This document shows, in pieces, positions 1 to 7,955 of a DNA stretch of 64,000 nt. The notes below the pieces were generated by a model that saw only the letters and a list, made by a program, of their open reading frames with translations, had not been told where the DNA came from and searched no databases. The stretch covers positions 330,168 through 394,167 of the forward strand of contig NZ_WPNZ01000007.1 in the NCBI RefSeq assembly GCF_009755605.1, read 5' to 3'. The stretch is from Streptomyces typhae (GTDB taxonomy: Bacteria > Actinomycetota > Actinomycetes > Streptomycetales > Streptomycetaceae). How positions within the stretch are numbered: position 1 is the stretch's first letter; each line of letters starts with the position of its first letter. Position numbers and translations under genes: made by a program.

Positions 1-483
1 GTCCTGCTCGACGTCGCCGCCGCCAAGGGCCTGCCGCGGCTGGCCACCGGCCACGCGGTGACGCCCGAAGACCTGGACGTGGCCGAGGAGTTCGGGCGCG
101 TCACGGTCGGCGCGGGCGACATCGTCCTCGTACGGACGGGCCAGCTCCAGGTGTATCTGGCGGGCGACAGGGCGGCCTACGCGTATCCGTCGCCGGGTCT
201 GTCGGTGCGGACGCCGGAGTGGTTCCACGCGCGGGACGTGGCGGCCGTCGCCAACGACACGCTCACCTTCGAGATCTGCCCGCCGGAGATCGAGAACCTG
301 TGGCTGCCGGTGCACGCCCTCGACCTGGTCGAGATGGGCATGCCGCAGGGCCAGAACTGGAATCTGGAGGACTTGTCCACAGCCTGTGGAGAGACGGGTC
401 GGTACGCCTTCCTGCTGTCGGCGACGCCCGAGCCCTTCCTGGGGGCGACGGGCTCTCCGGTGGCGCCGGTCGCGATTCTGTGA
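1..483 (+). CDS. Cyclase-family protein (PF04199-like), 5' end missing
   Basis: The reading frame is open from the first base, so the start lies outside the window; 160 codons and the stop are present. The segment GDIVLVRTG near residue 40 and the C-terminal stretch with LPVHALDLVEMG followed by NWNLEDL match the second half of putative cyclase / kynurenine-formamidase-like metal-dependent hydrolases, which hydrolyse amide or lactone bonds. The HxGTHxDxxxH metal motif expected near the N-terminus would lie upstream and cannot be checked. The exact substrate is unknown. Third codon positions are almost all G or C, as in a normal Streptomyces gene. No terminator is obvious after the stop. Confidence 0.8.
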   Translation, partial: VLLDVAAAKGLPRLATGHAVTPEDLDVAEEFGRVTVGAGDIVLVRTGQLQVYLAGDRAAYAYPSPGLSVRTPEWFHARDVAAVANDTLTFEICPPEIENLWLPVHALDLVEMGMPQGQNWNLEDLSTACGETGRYAFLLSATPEPFLGATGSPVAPVAIL

Positions 484-880
484 CCCCGGCACCGGCCCAC
501 CGGGAGGGTCGGGTGGCGGCGCGTCCGCGCCCGCCCCGAGCGCTGTACGGCGCGCCGCCATCCGGCTCCGGCGCACGGGCCCCGCCCCCCTTGCCGCCCT
601 GGAGGAGCACCACGCCGAATCACGAACCGCACCTCGCCGAGGGCCGGGCCACAGGCACCAGCGCCCCTCGGCGTCCCCTCGCGACGGATCGCTGCGACCA
701 GCGTGATCAATTGGTCACGGTACGTCAACACCGAGTCGAGGATTTACGGGGTTTGCCGGATTTACCCGCGCCCGCGCACGGCCGCGCATCGAGGCACGGG
801 ACGGCGCATACGACGGCACGGCGGGCGGCTCGGGGGCGCGGGGCGCGCGTCGTGGGGCGCGGGGACACAGGAGGGCGTGG
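484..880. other. Intergenic region with an imperfect palindrome
   Basis: No convincing gene. At 702-719 there is an imperfect palindrome centred on CAATTG (CGTGATCAATTGGTCACG) of the size of a repressor operator, followed by a locally A/T-richer stretch with two copies of GGATTTAC (740-766). It could belong to a promoter reading either way, but no well-placed start codon follows it. Confidence 0.4.
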
Positions 881-1000
881 GAGCGGCCGGGGGTCCACAC
901 TGCTCCGCGGGGGAAGCCGGGGGCTCGCGCGGCCCCGTACGGGAAGCCGGGGTTTCGCACGGCTCCGCAGAGGAAACCGGGGGTCCGCACCGCTTCACAC
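881..1000. repeat. Four 30-bp tandem repeats overlapping the end of the ATPase gene
   Basis: Units at 881-910, 911-940, 941-970 and 971-1000 share a core close to GGAAGCCGGGG followed by a CGCAC/CCGCAG-like half. The array covers the stop codon of the ATP-binding gene (995-997). On the minus strand, a GTG at 990 would read the array as degenerate decapeptides of the type xRxPGFxxGA, but no good ribosome binding site precedes it. Confidence 0.7.
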
Positions 1001-1543
1001 GGCTTCGTACGCGACGTCCTGGTGGTTCGTGCCCGCGAACTTCTGGCGGGGGGCGCCGGTGAAGTCCTGGTGGGTGGTGCCGGCGAACGTGTCGGCGGGG
1101 GTGGACGCGTCGCAGCGGTCGACCTCGCACCAGATGCTCTTGCCGCCGCCCTCGTGCCGCCAGCCCCAGCGGTCGGCGAGGCCGTCGACGAGTTCCAGGC
1201 CGCGGCCGTTGGTGTCGTCGCCGTCCGCGTGCCGGGGCCGGGGCGGGCGGGCGCTGCGGTCGGCGACCTCCACCCGGACGGTGCCGGGCTCGTCGGTACC
1301 GGGCTCGTCGGTGCCGGGCTCGTCGGCGGGCGGTCCGGGGAGCAGCATGCGCAGGACCGCCGGACAGCCCGTGTGCACCACGGCGTTGGTGACGAGTTCC
1401 GAGATCAGCAGGATCAGCGTCTCGGCCACCGGCTCGTCGGCAGCTATACCCGACCCGGCAAGCCGGGAACGGGCCCATCTGCGCGCCCGGCCCACCTCCG
1501 CGGGATCCGGCCCGACTTCCAGCTGAACATGAAGCACCTGCAC
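995..1543 (-). CDS. ATP-binding anti-sigma-type regulator (RsbW-like HATPase)
   Basis: A 182-residue, single-domain GHKL ATPase of the kind that binds sigma factors or anti-sigma antagonists in Streptomyces. The N box is ISELVTNAVVHTG (about residues 48-60) and the ATP-lid end is GRGLELVDGLADRWG (about 128-142). No kinase dimerisation domain or membrane segment is present, so it is a free cytoplasmic protein. Between strand and lid it carries the pentapeptide DEPGT three times, encoded by a 15-bp repeat, which is not part of the family core. It stands alone; the partner sigma factor is not next to it. The start ATG at 1543 begins MQVLHVQLEVG. Confidence 0.85.
   Translation of the reverse strand: MQVLHVQLEVGPDPAEVGRARRWARSRLAGSGIAADEPVAETLILLISELVTNAVVHTGCPAVLRMLLPGPPADEPGTDEPGTDEPGTVRVEVADRSARPPRPRHADGDDTNGRGLELVDGLADRWGWRHEGGGKSIWCEVDRCDASTPADTFAGTTHQDFTGAPRQKFAGTNHQDVAYEAV
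1281..1325. repeat. 15-bp in-frame tandem repeat (3 copies)
   Basis: Copies at 1281-1295, 1296-1310 and 1311-1325 (consensus GTGCCGGGCTCGTCG, one base varied in the middle copy). They encode DEPGT three times in the ATP-binding protein, so copy-number change would alter only loop length. Confidence 0.85.
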
Positions 1544-1588
1544 CGCTCACACCATCCGAACCGGCGGACACATCGCCTCGTGGCTCCA

Positions 1589-1611
1589 GGGGATCACCGA
1601 CCGTGATCCCC
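1589..1611. promoter_or_regulatory. Perfect 9-bp inverted repeat upstream of the ATPase gene
   Basis: GGGGATCAC, five bases, then GTGATCCCC. It lies 46 bp upstream of the ATPase start on the minus strand, where an operator or a short hairpin in the leader would sit. No T-run follows on either strand, so an operator is more likely than a terminator. Confidence 0.45.
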
Positions 1612-1685
1612 TTGGGAGACAGCATGGTTGACGTTCAGTCACCCCAACAAGCGCTTCGGGCATATTCCAGCGCGAAGGAGTACGC

Positions 1686-1874
1686 GTGCGGCATACTGTG
1701 CGACGCACACTGCGGGTGGTCGAACAGGCGGGCGCTCGGCCTCGTCCTGCGCGGCGAGAAACGCGCGTCACCAGGCACGGAGCCGCCTCGGGGGCAACAC
1801 CGGCACGGCTCGGCCTCAGGACCACTCGCATCTCACACAAGGTACCGGAGCCGGGCACCGACTCCGCGTCGTGA
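1686..1874 (+). CDS. Possible small basic protein, unrecognised
   Basis: A 62-codon frame starting at GTG 1686, with AAGGAG at 1675-1680 five bases upstream, which is a good ribosome binding site. The product is Arg-rich (MRHTVRRTLRVVEQ at its start) and matches no family I recognise. Against it: third-position GC is only about 70 percent, clearly below neighbouring genes. It may be a genuine small protein, a transferred fragment, or chance. Confidence 0.25.
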   Translation: MRHTVRRTLRVVEQAGARPRPARRETRVTRHGAASGATPARLGLRTTRISHKVPEPGTDSAS

Positions 1875-2009
1875 CGAGTCGCGCGTAGGACACAACCCGA
1901 TATCGACGCTCAGTAGCCTTACCGGCTTTTCACCGGCACACAAGTCGATCATGTGGTGCTCACGGGGCGCAATCGGCGACGTCCTGTCGCCCCTCGGTCC
2001 GGGCGCCCT

Positions 2010-2927
2010 TCAGAGAGCCGCGGCAAGGTCTTCCTCCGCGCGCCGGGCACCGGCGCCGAGCCCGGCCCGTACCCAGGCCCGCTTGAGGTGCAGATGGACG
2101 TCCGACTCCCAGGTGAAGCCCATGCCGCCGTGCACCTGAAGGCAGTCGCGGGCGTTGCGCACGGCGGCGTCGTCGGCGAGCAGCCGGGCCCCCGCGGCCT
2201 CCAGGCGGTCCCCGGTGACGGCGGCGGCGTACACGGCGACCCGGGCCAGTTCCGCCCGGACCAGCATGTCGGCGCACAGGTGCTGCACGGCCTGGAAGCG
2301 GCCGACGGGCCCGCCGAACTGCTCCCGGGTGCGGGCGTATCGCACGGCTGTCTCACACGTACGCGTGGCGGAGCCGAGCTGTTCGGCGGCGCGCAGGAGA
2401 GAGGCGGTCGCACCGGGGCCCAGGGTGTCCGGGCCCTGCGCACCGGAGCCCAGGGGGGCCGGGCGCCGCGTCCCGGTGTCCGGTGCCTCCGGTACGCGGT
2501 GCAGCGGCGTCAGGGGATCCACGGACCGCACGGCGACGGCGCCGCCGGTGTCGCCTCGCACCACGTCGGCCCCCGCAAGCCAGGGCACGAGCGCCCCCTC
2601 GGCGGCGGTGACGACGGTCTCGCCCGCCGCGGCGCCCTCGATTTCACCGGCGGCGAGGAAGGTGGCGACGGCGGGCCCCGGGAGCAGCACCCGGCCCGCC
2701 TCCTCGAAGGCGAGCACGGCCTCGGGCAGGCCGAGGCCGACGCCGCCCGCGTCCTCGGGCAGGCACAGGGCGAAGAACCCGGCGTCGCCGAGGGCCCGCC
2801 ACAGCTCCCGGTCCAGGGCGGGGGCTTCGACCGCGGCACGCAGCGCCTCCGGCCCGAACCGGGCCTCCAGGACCTCCCTGATGCCGTGCCGCAACGCCTG
2901 TTGGTCCTCGCTCGGCCGGAAGTCCAC
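2010..2927 (-). CDS. Acyl-CoA dehydrogenase, short (FadE-type partner)
   Basis: A 305-residue FAD-dependent acyl-CoA dehydrogenase homologue, about 75 residues shorter than usual. The N-terminal helical domain begins DFRPSEDQQALRHGIREVL, and the C-terminal helical domain has RYARTREQFGGPVGRFQAVQ and VHGGMGFTWE. The middle beta-domain is reduced to a Pro/Gly-rich linker (about residues 140-165). It follows the gene upstream by 7 bp, so the two are surely co-transcribed. Such adjacent, unequal pairs form heterotetramers in steroid and bile-acid side-chain degradation (ChsE type), in which one subunit has lost parts of the active site. A heteromer is therefore likely here; the substrate is unknown. 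Confidence 0.85.
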   Translation of the reverse strand: MDFRPSEDQQALRHGIREVLEARFGPEALRAAVEAPALDRELWRALGDAGFFALCLPEDAGGVGLGLPEAVLAFEEAGRVLLPGPAVATFLAAGEIEGAAAGETVVTAAEGALVPWLAGADVVRGDTGGAVAVRSVDPLTPLHRVPEAPDTGTRRPAPLGSGAQGPDTLGPGATASLLRAAEQLGSATRTCETAVRYARTREQFGGPVGRFQAVQHLCADMLVRAELARVAVYAAAVTGDRLEAAGARLLADDAAVRNARDCLQVHGGMGFTWESDVHLHLKRAWVRAGLGAGARRAEEDLAAAL

Positions 2928-2934
2928 GCGTGGC

Positions 2935-4077
2935 TCACCGCCCCTTCGGCAGGCCGAGGACGCGCTCGGCGACGATGTTGCGCTGGATCTGCGAGGTGCC
3001 CGCGGCGATGGTGTACGACAGCGCCGACAGCCGCTCCAGGACCCAGGGGCGATCCAGGTCCAGGGCGTCGGGGCCGAGCACGTCGGCCGCCGCCTCGTAC
3101 AGCTCCTGGCGGGCGTGCGAGTAGCGCAGCTTGAAGACGGAGCCGCCGGAGCCGGGCACGCCGCCGGTGCGCCGGGCCCCGGAGACGTTCCACTGGGTCA
3201 GCCGCCACAGGGCGGTGAACTCCGCGCTCAGCCGCCCGATGCGGCGGCGCAGCACCGCGTCGTCCCAGCTCCCGTTGGCGCGCGCCCGCGCGGCGAGTTC
3301 ACCGAGCAGCCGCCGGCAGGCCACGACCTCCCCGACGAAGGCGGTGCCGCGCTCGAACGACAGCGTCACCATGGACACGCGCCACCCGTCGTCCTGCGCG
3401 CCCACCCTGTTGGCGACGGGCACCCGCACCTCGTCCAGGAACACCTCGGCGAACTCCGTGGTGCCCGCGAGGGTGCGCAGCGGCCGCACGGTGACGCCCG
3501 CGGCGTCCATCGGCAGGGCGAGCCAGGTGATGCCGCGGTGCTTGGGCACGTCGGCACTCACCGGTGTCGTGCGCACGAGCAGCTCGCACCAGTCGGCGAC
3601 CTCGGCGTGCGAGGTCCAGATCTTGGCACCGCTCACCACGTAGCAGTCGCCGTCCCGGCACGCGCGCGTGCGCAAGGACGCGAGGTCGGACCCGGCGTCC
3701 GGTTCGCTGAAGCCCTGGCACCACACCTCGTCGCCGCGCAGCACGGGCGGCAGCCAGCGTGCGCGCTGCTCGGGGGTGCCCTCGGCGGCGATGGTGGGGC
3801 CCGCGTGCAGCAGACCGACGAAGTTGGCGCCCACGTAAGGGGCTCCTGCCTTCTCCGTCTCCTCCAGGAAGATCAGCCGGAGGGTCGGGGACGCGTCCCA
3901 GTGCACCTCGCCGTACCCGGCGTCGTACAGCGTCCGCTGCCACCCGGTGTCGTACGCCCGCCGCCCCGGCCAGTCGTCGGGCGCCGGCCGGTCGGGCAGT
4001 TCGGGCAGCACCCGGGCGAGCCAGTCCCGCAGCCCGGCCCTGAAGGCCTCCTCCTCGGGTGTGTACGTCAGGTCCAT
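2935..4077 (-). CDS. Acyl-CoA dehydrogenase (FadE-type)
   Basis: A 380-residue, full-length acyl-CoA dehydrogenase. It has the N-terminal helical domain (DLTYTPEEEAFRAGLRDWL), the FAD/substrate beta-domain (VWCQGFSEPDAGSDLASL, then SGAKIWTSHAEVADW) and the C-terminal helical domain ending AGTSQIQRNIVAERVLGLP, a typical FAD-contact signature. It catalyses alpha,beta-desaturation of an acyl-CoA with electrons passing to ETF. It is the first gene of a two-gene operon with the shorter homologue and is divergent from an acyl-CoA ligase across a promoter with two matching palindromes, so the three probably act together on one carboxylic acid. Confidence 0.9.
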   Translation of the reverse strand: MDLTYTPEEEAFRAGLRDWLARVLPELPDRPAPDDWPGRRAYDTGWQRTLYDAGYGEVHWDASPTLRLIFLEETEKAGAPYVGANFVGLLHAGPTIAAEGTPEQRARWLPPVLRGDEVWCQGFSEPDAGSDLASLRTRACRDGDCYVVSGAKIWTSHAEVADWCELLVRTTPVSADVPKHRGITWLALPMDAAGVTVRPLRTLAGTTEFAEVFLDEVRVPVANRVGAQDDGWRVSMVTLSFERGTAFVGEVVACRRLLGELAARARANGSWDDAVLRRRIGRLSAEFTALWRLTQWNVSGARRTGGVPGSGGSVFKLRYSHARQELYEAAADVLGPDALDLDRPWVLERLSALSYTIAAGTSQIQRNIVAERVLGLPKGR

Positions 4078-4109
4078 GAGGCAGGGCCCCCGTCTCCGGC
4101 ACTACGTTT

Positions 4110-4124
4110 CTGACGGTACGTCAG
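4110..4124. promoter_or_regulatory. 15-bp palindromic operator, copy 1
   Basis: CTGACGGTACGTCAG: 6-bp perfect arms around GTA, 33 bp upstream of the acyl-CoA dehydrogenase start. It is nearly identical to the copy at 4187-4201. Size and symmetry suit a TetR-family repressor, though no regulator gene is adjacent. Confidence 0.75.
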
Positions 4125-4186
4125 CTCGAAGGCTAACCCCGCCCCTCTGGACCGGCAAGGAGTCGCGCCCTACGCTCTGCACCTAA

Positions 4187-4201
4187 CTGACGGAACGTCA
4201 G
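4187..4201. promoter_or_regulatory. 15-bp palindromic operator, copy 2
   Basis: CTGACGGAACGTCAG: the same 6-bp arms around GAA, 33 bp upstream of the ligase start. The two copies are 77 bp apart centre to centre and equally placed relative to the two divergent genes, so one repressor could silence both promoters. Confidence 0.75.
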
Positions 4202-4233
4202 AACCCGTTCGCGGAGCCGCCGAGGGGGACGCC

Positions 4234-5787
4234 GTGCACGACGACACCGCCCACGCCCTGAGCGCCTGTGCCACGCTCTGGGAACTCATCGAGCGCCGCG
4301 CCGCCCTCACCCCGGACGCCCCCGCCCTGATCCAGGCCACCGCCGACCCCGCCGCCGACCGGACGCTGACGTTCGGCGGGCTGCGGGACCGCTGCGAGCG
4401 GGTCGCTGCGGGCCTGTACGGCATGGGAGTGCGTCCCGGCACGGTCGTCGCGTGGCAACTCCCCACGCGCGTCGAGACGGCCGTCCTGTCCTTCGCCCTC
4501 GCCAGGATCGGCGCCGTCCAGTCCCCCCTGATCCCCTTCCACCGGGACCGCGAAGTCGGCTTCGCGCTCCGGGAGACCGAGGCCGAGTTCTTCGCCGTAC
4601 CGGGCGTGTGGCGCGGCTTCGACCACACGGAGATGGCGCGGCGGCTCGGGGCGCGCGGCGTGTTCACCGCGTACGACGACCTGCCCGAAGGCGACCCGGG
4701 GCTGCTGCCCGCGCCGCCCTCCGACGGGCGGGCGGTGCGCTGGATCTACTGGACGTCCGGCACCACGTCGGACCCCAAGGGCGTGCTGCACACCGACCGC
4801 TCCCTGCTCGCGGGCGGCTCCTGCCTGGCGCACGCGCTGCGCCTCACCCCGGACGACGTGGGCTCGATGGCCTTCCCCTTCGCACATGTCGCGGGCCCCG
4901 ACTACACGGTGATGCTGCTCCTGTGCGGCTTCCCCGCCGTCATGTTCGAGCACTTCGCGCTGCCCGACGCGCTGGCCGGATACCGGCGGCACGGAGTGAC
5001 GGTCGCGGGCGGCTCGACGGCGTTCTACTCGATGTTCCTCACCGAGCAGCGCAAGCAGCCGGGGCGCAGGCTGCTCCCCACGCTCCGGCTGCTCGCGGGC
5101 GGCGGGGCGCCCAAGCCGCCCGAGATCCACCACGCCGTGGTCCGCGAGCTGGGCTGTCGCCTCGCCCACGGCTACGGCATGACCGAAGTACCGATGATCA
5201 CGATGGGCGACCCCGACGACACCCCTGAGAACCTCGCCACCACGGAGGGCCGCCCGCCCGCCGGCATGGAGATCCGGATCACCGGCGCCGACGGCGGGGT
5301 GCTGCCCCCGGGCACGGACGGCGAGGTGCGGCTGCGCGGCGAGGCGGTCTGCCGGGGCTATCTGGACGAGGCCGCCACGCGCGCGGCGTTCGACGCGGAC
5401 GGGTTCCTCGTCACCGGCGACCTCGGACACGTACGGGAGTCCGGGCACCTCGTGCTCACCGGCCGGGCCAAGGACACCATCATCCGCAAGGGCGAGAACG
5501 TCTCCGCCAAGGAGATCGAGGACCTGCTGCACACCCACCCGGCGGTCGCCGACGTGGCGGTGGTCGGGCTGCCCGACCCCGAGCGCGGGGAACGCGTCTG
5601 CGCGGTCGTCGAAGGCGCTCCCGGAGTCCCCGAGTTGACGCTCCCGGAGGCGTCGGCGTTCCTGCGGGCGCGGGGCCTCGCGGTGTACAAGGTGCCGGAG
5701 CAGGTGGAGGTGGTGGGCGCGCTGCCCCGCAACGAGGCCTTGCGGAAGGTTCTCAAGTACAAGTTGCGGGAGCAGTTCTCCGGGTGA
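4234..5787 (+). CDS. Acyl-CoA synthetase / AMP-dependent ligase
   Basis: A 517-residue class I adenylate-forming enzyme that activates a carboxylic acid to acyl-AMP and then acyl-CoA. The phosphate-binding motif is IYWTSGTTSDPKG (about residue 170), followed by HGYGMTEVP (about 310), VTGDLGHV (about 390) and the hinge/catalytic-lysine region GRAKDTIIRKGENVSAKEIED (about 410-430). The general form resembles cyclohexanecarboxylate-CoA or long-chain ligases. The GTG at 4234 is preceded by GAGGGGG. It is divergent from the dehydrogenase pair and probably feeds it. Confidence 0.88.
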   Translation: MHDDTAHALSACATLWELIERRAALTPDAPALIQATADPAADRTLTFGGLRDRCERVAAGLYGMGVRPGTVVAWQLPTRVETAVLSFALARIGAVQSPLIPFHRDREVGFALRETEAEFFAVPGVWRGFDHTEMARRLGARGVFTAYDDLPEGDPGLLPAPPSDGRAVRWIYWTSGTTSDPKGVLHTDRSLLAGGSCLAHALRLTPDDVGSMAFPFAHVAGPDYTVMLLLCGFPAVMFEHFALPDALAGYRRHGVTVAGGSTAFYSMFLTEQRKQPGRRLLPTLRLLAGGGAPKPPEIHHAVVRELGCRLAHGYGMTEVPMITMGDPDDTPENLATTEGRPPAGMEIRITGADGGVLPPGTDGEVRLRGEAVCRGYLDEAATRAAFDADGFLVTGDLGHVRESGHLVLTGRAKDTIIRKGENVSAKEIEDLLHTHPAVADVAVVGLPDPERGERVCAVVEGAPGVPELTLPEASAFLRARGLAVYKVPEQVEVVGALPRNEALRKVLKYKLREQFSG

Positions 5788-5850
5788 GCGGTCCGCTGCT
5801 CCGTGCGAGCGGTCCCGCCACTCCGGGCGAGCGGACCCGCTACTCGGGGA
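5786..5850. repeat. Three 21/22-bp direct repeats between convergent genes
   Basis: Degenerate copies beginning GAGCGGNCC at 5786, 5807 and 5829, spanning the ligase stop codon and the last codons of the EF-hand gene. They are probably local slippage products. No classical terminator is visible between these convergent genes. Confidence 0.6.
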
Positions 5851-6337
5851 CGGTGAAGTACTCCGCGAAGGCCGTGACCACCTGGTCCTCCGTCACCGGG
5901 CCGAGCGCGGCGGCGGACTGCTCGGCGAGGTCGGACTCCACGCCCAGGGCCCGCAGGGCGCGCTGGACCTCCGCGGGGGTCACGGAGGCGTCGCCGTCGC
6001 CGTCCGCCAGGGCGATCACCGCGTGCAGGAACGGCCGGGCGATCTCCGCGAACCGCGCGGGGTTGTCGCGCAGCCGCTTCACGGCTCCGCCCACGAACTC
6101 GTCCCGGGTGATGCGCTGGTCGCCGTCCCGGTCGGCGATTCCCGCCATGCCCTGCCAGAACGCCTCGGCCCCGATGTACAGGGACTGGCCCTTCTCGGAC
6201 CGTGCGGTCACCCCGAACTCCGCGAGCAGCACCTTGGCCGCCGTGCTGAAGTCCTCACGGGAGATGTAGCCGTTGCCGTCCTGGTCGAAGGTGGCGAAAC
6301 GGGCCGCGATCCTGCGTTCGTACTCGGCACTGTCCAT
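5840..6337 (-). CDS. EF-hand calcium-binding protein (calerythrin-like)
   Basis: A 165-residue cytoplasmic protein with at least three canonical 12-residue calcium loops: DQDGNGYISREDF (about residue 19), DRDGDQRITRDEF (about 68) and DGDGDASVTPAEV (about 113). A weaker site between the first two gives the four-EF-hand layout of actinobacterial calerythrin. No signal peptide or enzyme domain is present, so it is a calcium sensor or buffer. It lies convergent to the ligase gene and downstream of the STAS gene on the same strand, about 340 bp away. Confidence 0.9.
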   Translation of the reverse strand: MDSAEYERRIAARFATFDQDGNGYISREDFSTAAKVLLAEFGVTARSEKGQSLYIGAEAFWQGMAGIADRDGDQRITRDEFVGGAVKRLRDNPARFAEIARPFLHAVIALADGDGDASVTPAEVQRALRALGVESDLAEQSAAALGPVTEDQVVTAFAEYFTVPE

Positions 6338-6679
6338 GGTCTTCGGGCCGCCTCACTTCTCATGCGGTTGGGGGGTCCGGCCGCCGCGACCGCCGCCGCG
6401 TGAGCCGTCCTACAGGTATCTGTCCAGGAGCGTACGACGCCGTCGGCCGCCAGGAGGCGGAAAAGCAACGCCTGTGCCAAGACCGCGGGAAATCCGCGAC
6501 AAAGGTGTGTCACGGACATCCGTGCGACCTCTGTGCGACCTTGCGGGCGCAGCGACGACGAGGGCCGTCCGGGACGGTTGTATCAGGAATCCGATCTTGA
6601 CCGGGACACAGGGTTCCGCTTGGCGTCCGCCCGCGCTCCGCCCGGCCCTCCGCTCGGCCTTCCCTCCATGGGCGGAGCG
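6338..6679. other. Intergenic region with two short hairpins
   Basis: No gene seen. CGCGG/CCGCG arms lie at 6484-6498 and a 6-bp inverted repeat (CACGGA/TCCGTG) at 6511-6524, followed by two copies of GTGCGACC (6522-6529 and 6533-6540). This lies upstream of the EF-hand gene on the minus strand and is the likely place for its promoter and operator. Confidence 0.4.
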
Positions 6680-7054
6680 CTACGCCGTCAGCGGTTCGGC
6701 GCCGTCGTCGACCGCCGACGCCGCGTCCGGATAGACCTCGAACAGCCGCCGCACACCGAGCGCGGCGAGCACCCGGTTGACGTGCGAGCCGTCGACCGCG
6801 CCCTGCGCGGGCAGGATCAGCCGCAGCCGGCCGCGACAGGACCGCATCAGACGGCGCGTGGTGATCAGTACGCCGACGCCGCTGGAGTCGCAGAAGAACA
6901 CGTCGGACAGGTCGAGCACCAGGCTGCGGCGGCCGTCGGCCACGGCGTCGTGCACGCGCTGGCGCAGCACAGGTGACGCCAGGAGGTCCATCTCCCCCGA
7001 CACCCGCAGCACGACCCAGTCGCCCTGCTCACCCACGGCCACCTTCAACGACAC
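6680..7054 (-). CDS. STAS-domain anti-sigma factor antagonist
   Basis: A 124-residue single STAS domain of the SpoIIAA/RsbV type. The phosphorylatable serine lies in FFCDSSGVGVLI (about residue 55), preceded by the SLVLDLSDV strand. Unphosphorylated antagonists bind HATPase anti-sigma factors such as the one at 995-1543 and release sigma. GTG 7054 is chosen because the domain starts directly after it (VSLKVAVGEQGDWVVLRV) with GAGG upstream; an ATG 45 codons earlier opens only onto unlikely sequence. It is divergent from the ECF sigma gene across a 313-bp gap. Confidence 0.85.
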   Translation of the reverse strand: MSLKVAVGEQGDWVVLRVSGEMDLLASPVLRQRVHDAVADGRRSLVLDLSDVFFCDSSGVGVLITTRRLMRSCRGRLRLILPAQGAVDGSHVNRVLAALGVRRLFEVYPDAASAVDDGAEPLTA

Positions 7055-7367
7055 GCGCCAGCCCCTCGTCCACCGATCCGGAAGCAGCTCCTTCGTTTCT
7101 TCTCCTCGCGGCTGCCCCACAGCGGTTCCATGAAACACCAGGGCCCCATCCGTCCCGAAAGCGGGCTTTGCGCGCCCGGATCCGGGCACCCGGGACGACG
7201 GGCGGCGTTCAATATCATCCGTGGCCGCGCACGGCCCCGCTTTGCCGCAAAGAACATGAAAGCGAGGGGAAAGGGCGGTGCGCTGTCAGTGCCGCCGACT
7301 ACATTCGAAGCAACCGAAGCAACCGAAGCAACGGGCCGGTGACGACGGCGAGCGCAGAGGGGGCCGC
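7055..7367. other. Divergent promoter region of STAS and sigma genes, with a 9-bp triplet repeat
   Basis: Two divergent promoters must lie here. CGAAGCAAC occurs three times in perfect tandem at 7306-7332, 36-62 bp before the sigma-factor start, a plausible position for repeated regulator half-sites or simple slippage. No protein is convincing in the gap. Confidence 0.5.
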
Positions 7368-7955
7368 ATGCCGAAGGACGCGCCACGCCGCTGGGACCGC
7401 CGCATGCAGCAGCGCCTGGCGCACGGCGAAGCAGCCGCGCTGGGCGAGCTGTACGACCACTTCGCCTCGCTGGTGCACGGCCTCGCGCACCGTGTGCTCG
7501 GCGACGTGGCGGCGGCCGACCGCATCACGCGCGAGGTGTTCACGCACATCTGGGAGAACCCCGAGGCGTACGACCCCAAGCAGGGCCCGCTGCGCTCGTG
7601 GATCGCCATGCTCGCCCACCAGCAGGCCGTGCGCCGCCTGCGGCACACGGAGTCGGCGGCCCTCGCCGACGGCGAGGGCACCCCGGAGGACCTGGAGCGC
7701 AAGGTGCACCGCGCCTCGGCCGCCGCCCGCGCCGACTACATCGTCACGGCCATGCCCGCCCCGCTGCGCGCCGCCCTGGAGCTGGCCTACTTCCAGCGCC
7801 GCGACTACCGCCAGACAGCCGCCGACCTCGGCGTCACGGAGGACGAGGCCCGCCGCAGGCTCCGCCTGGGCCTCCAGCTGCTCGCCACCGCCCACGACAT
7901 CCCCGCCCACACCGAAGGACCGACCGGGACCACGGGCTACGGGAGAGCACTGTGA
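7368..7955 (+). CDS. ECF-type RNA polymerase sigma factor
   Basis: A 195-residue sigma-70 family protein with only regions 2 and 4. Region 2 includes LVHGLAHRVLGDVAAADRIT and WENPEAYDPKQGPLRSWI; region 4 includes RAALELAYFQRRDYRQTAADLGV and the helix-turn-helix after it. ATG 7368 has AGAGGGGG just upstream; an earlier in-frame GTG would add a low-quality, repeat-derived extension. The stop overlaps the next gene's GTG by 4 bp, the usual coupling of ECF sigma and anti-sigma genes. A divergent STAS gene completes a local regulatory group. Confidence 0.88.
   Translation: MPKDAPRRWDRRMQQRLAHGEAAALGELYDHFASLVHGLAHRVLGDVAAADRITREVFTHIWENPEAYDPKQGPLRSWIAMLAHQQAVRRLRHTESAALADGEGTPEDLERKVHRASAAARADYIVTAMPAPLRAALELAYFQRRDYRQTAADLGVTEDEARRRLRLGLQLLATAHDIPAHTEGPTGTTGYGRAL

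Larger units (their letters stand above)
1544..2009. other. Intergenic region upstream of the ATPase gene
   Basis: Contains the 1589-1611 palindrome and one doubtful 62-codon frame (1686-1874), described separately. The rest has lower third-position GC bias than neighbouring genes and shows nothing recognisable. Confidence 0.5.

Noticed and set aside
484..880. Arg/Pro-rich frames on both strands between the cyclase and ATPase genes
   Set aside because: Several frames are open at once with no coding bias in any one of them, as expected by chance at high G+C.
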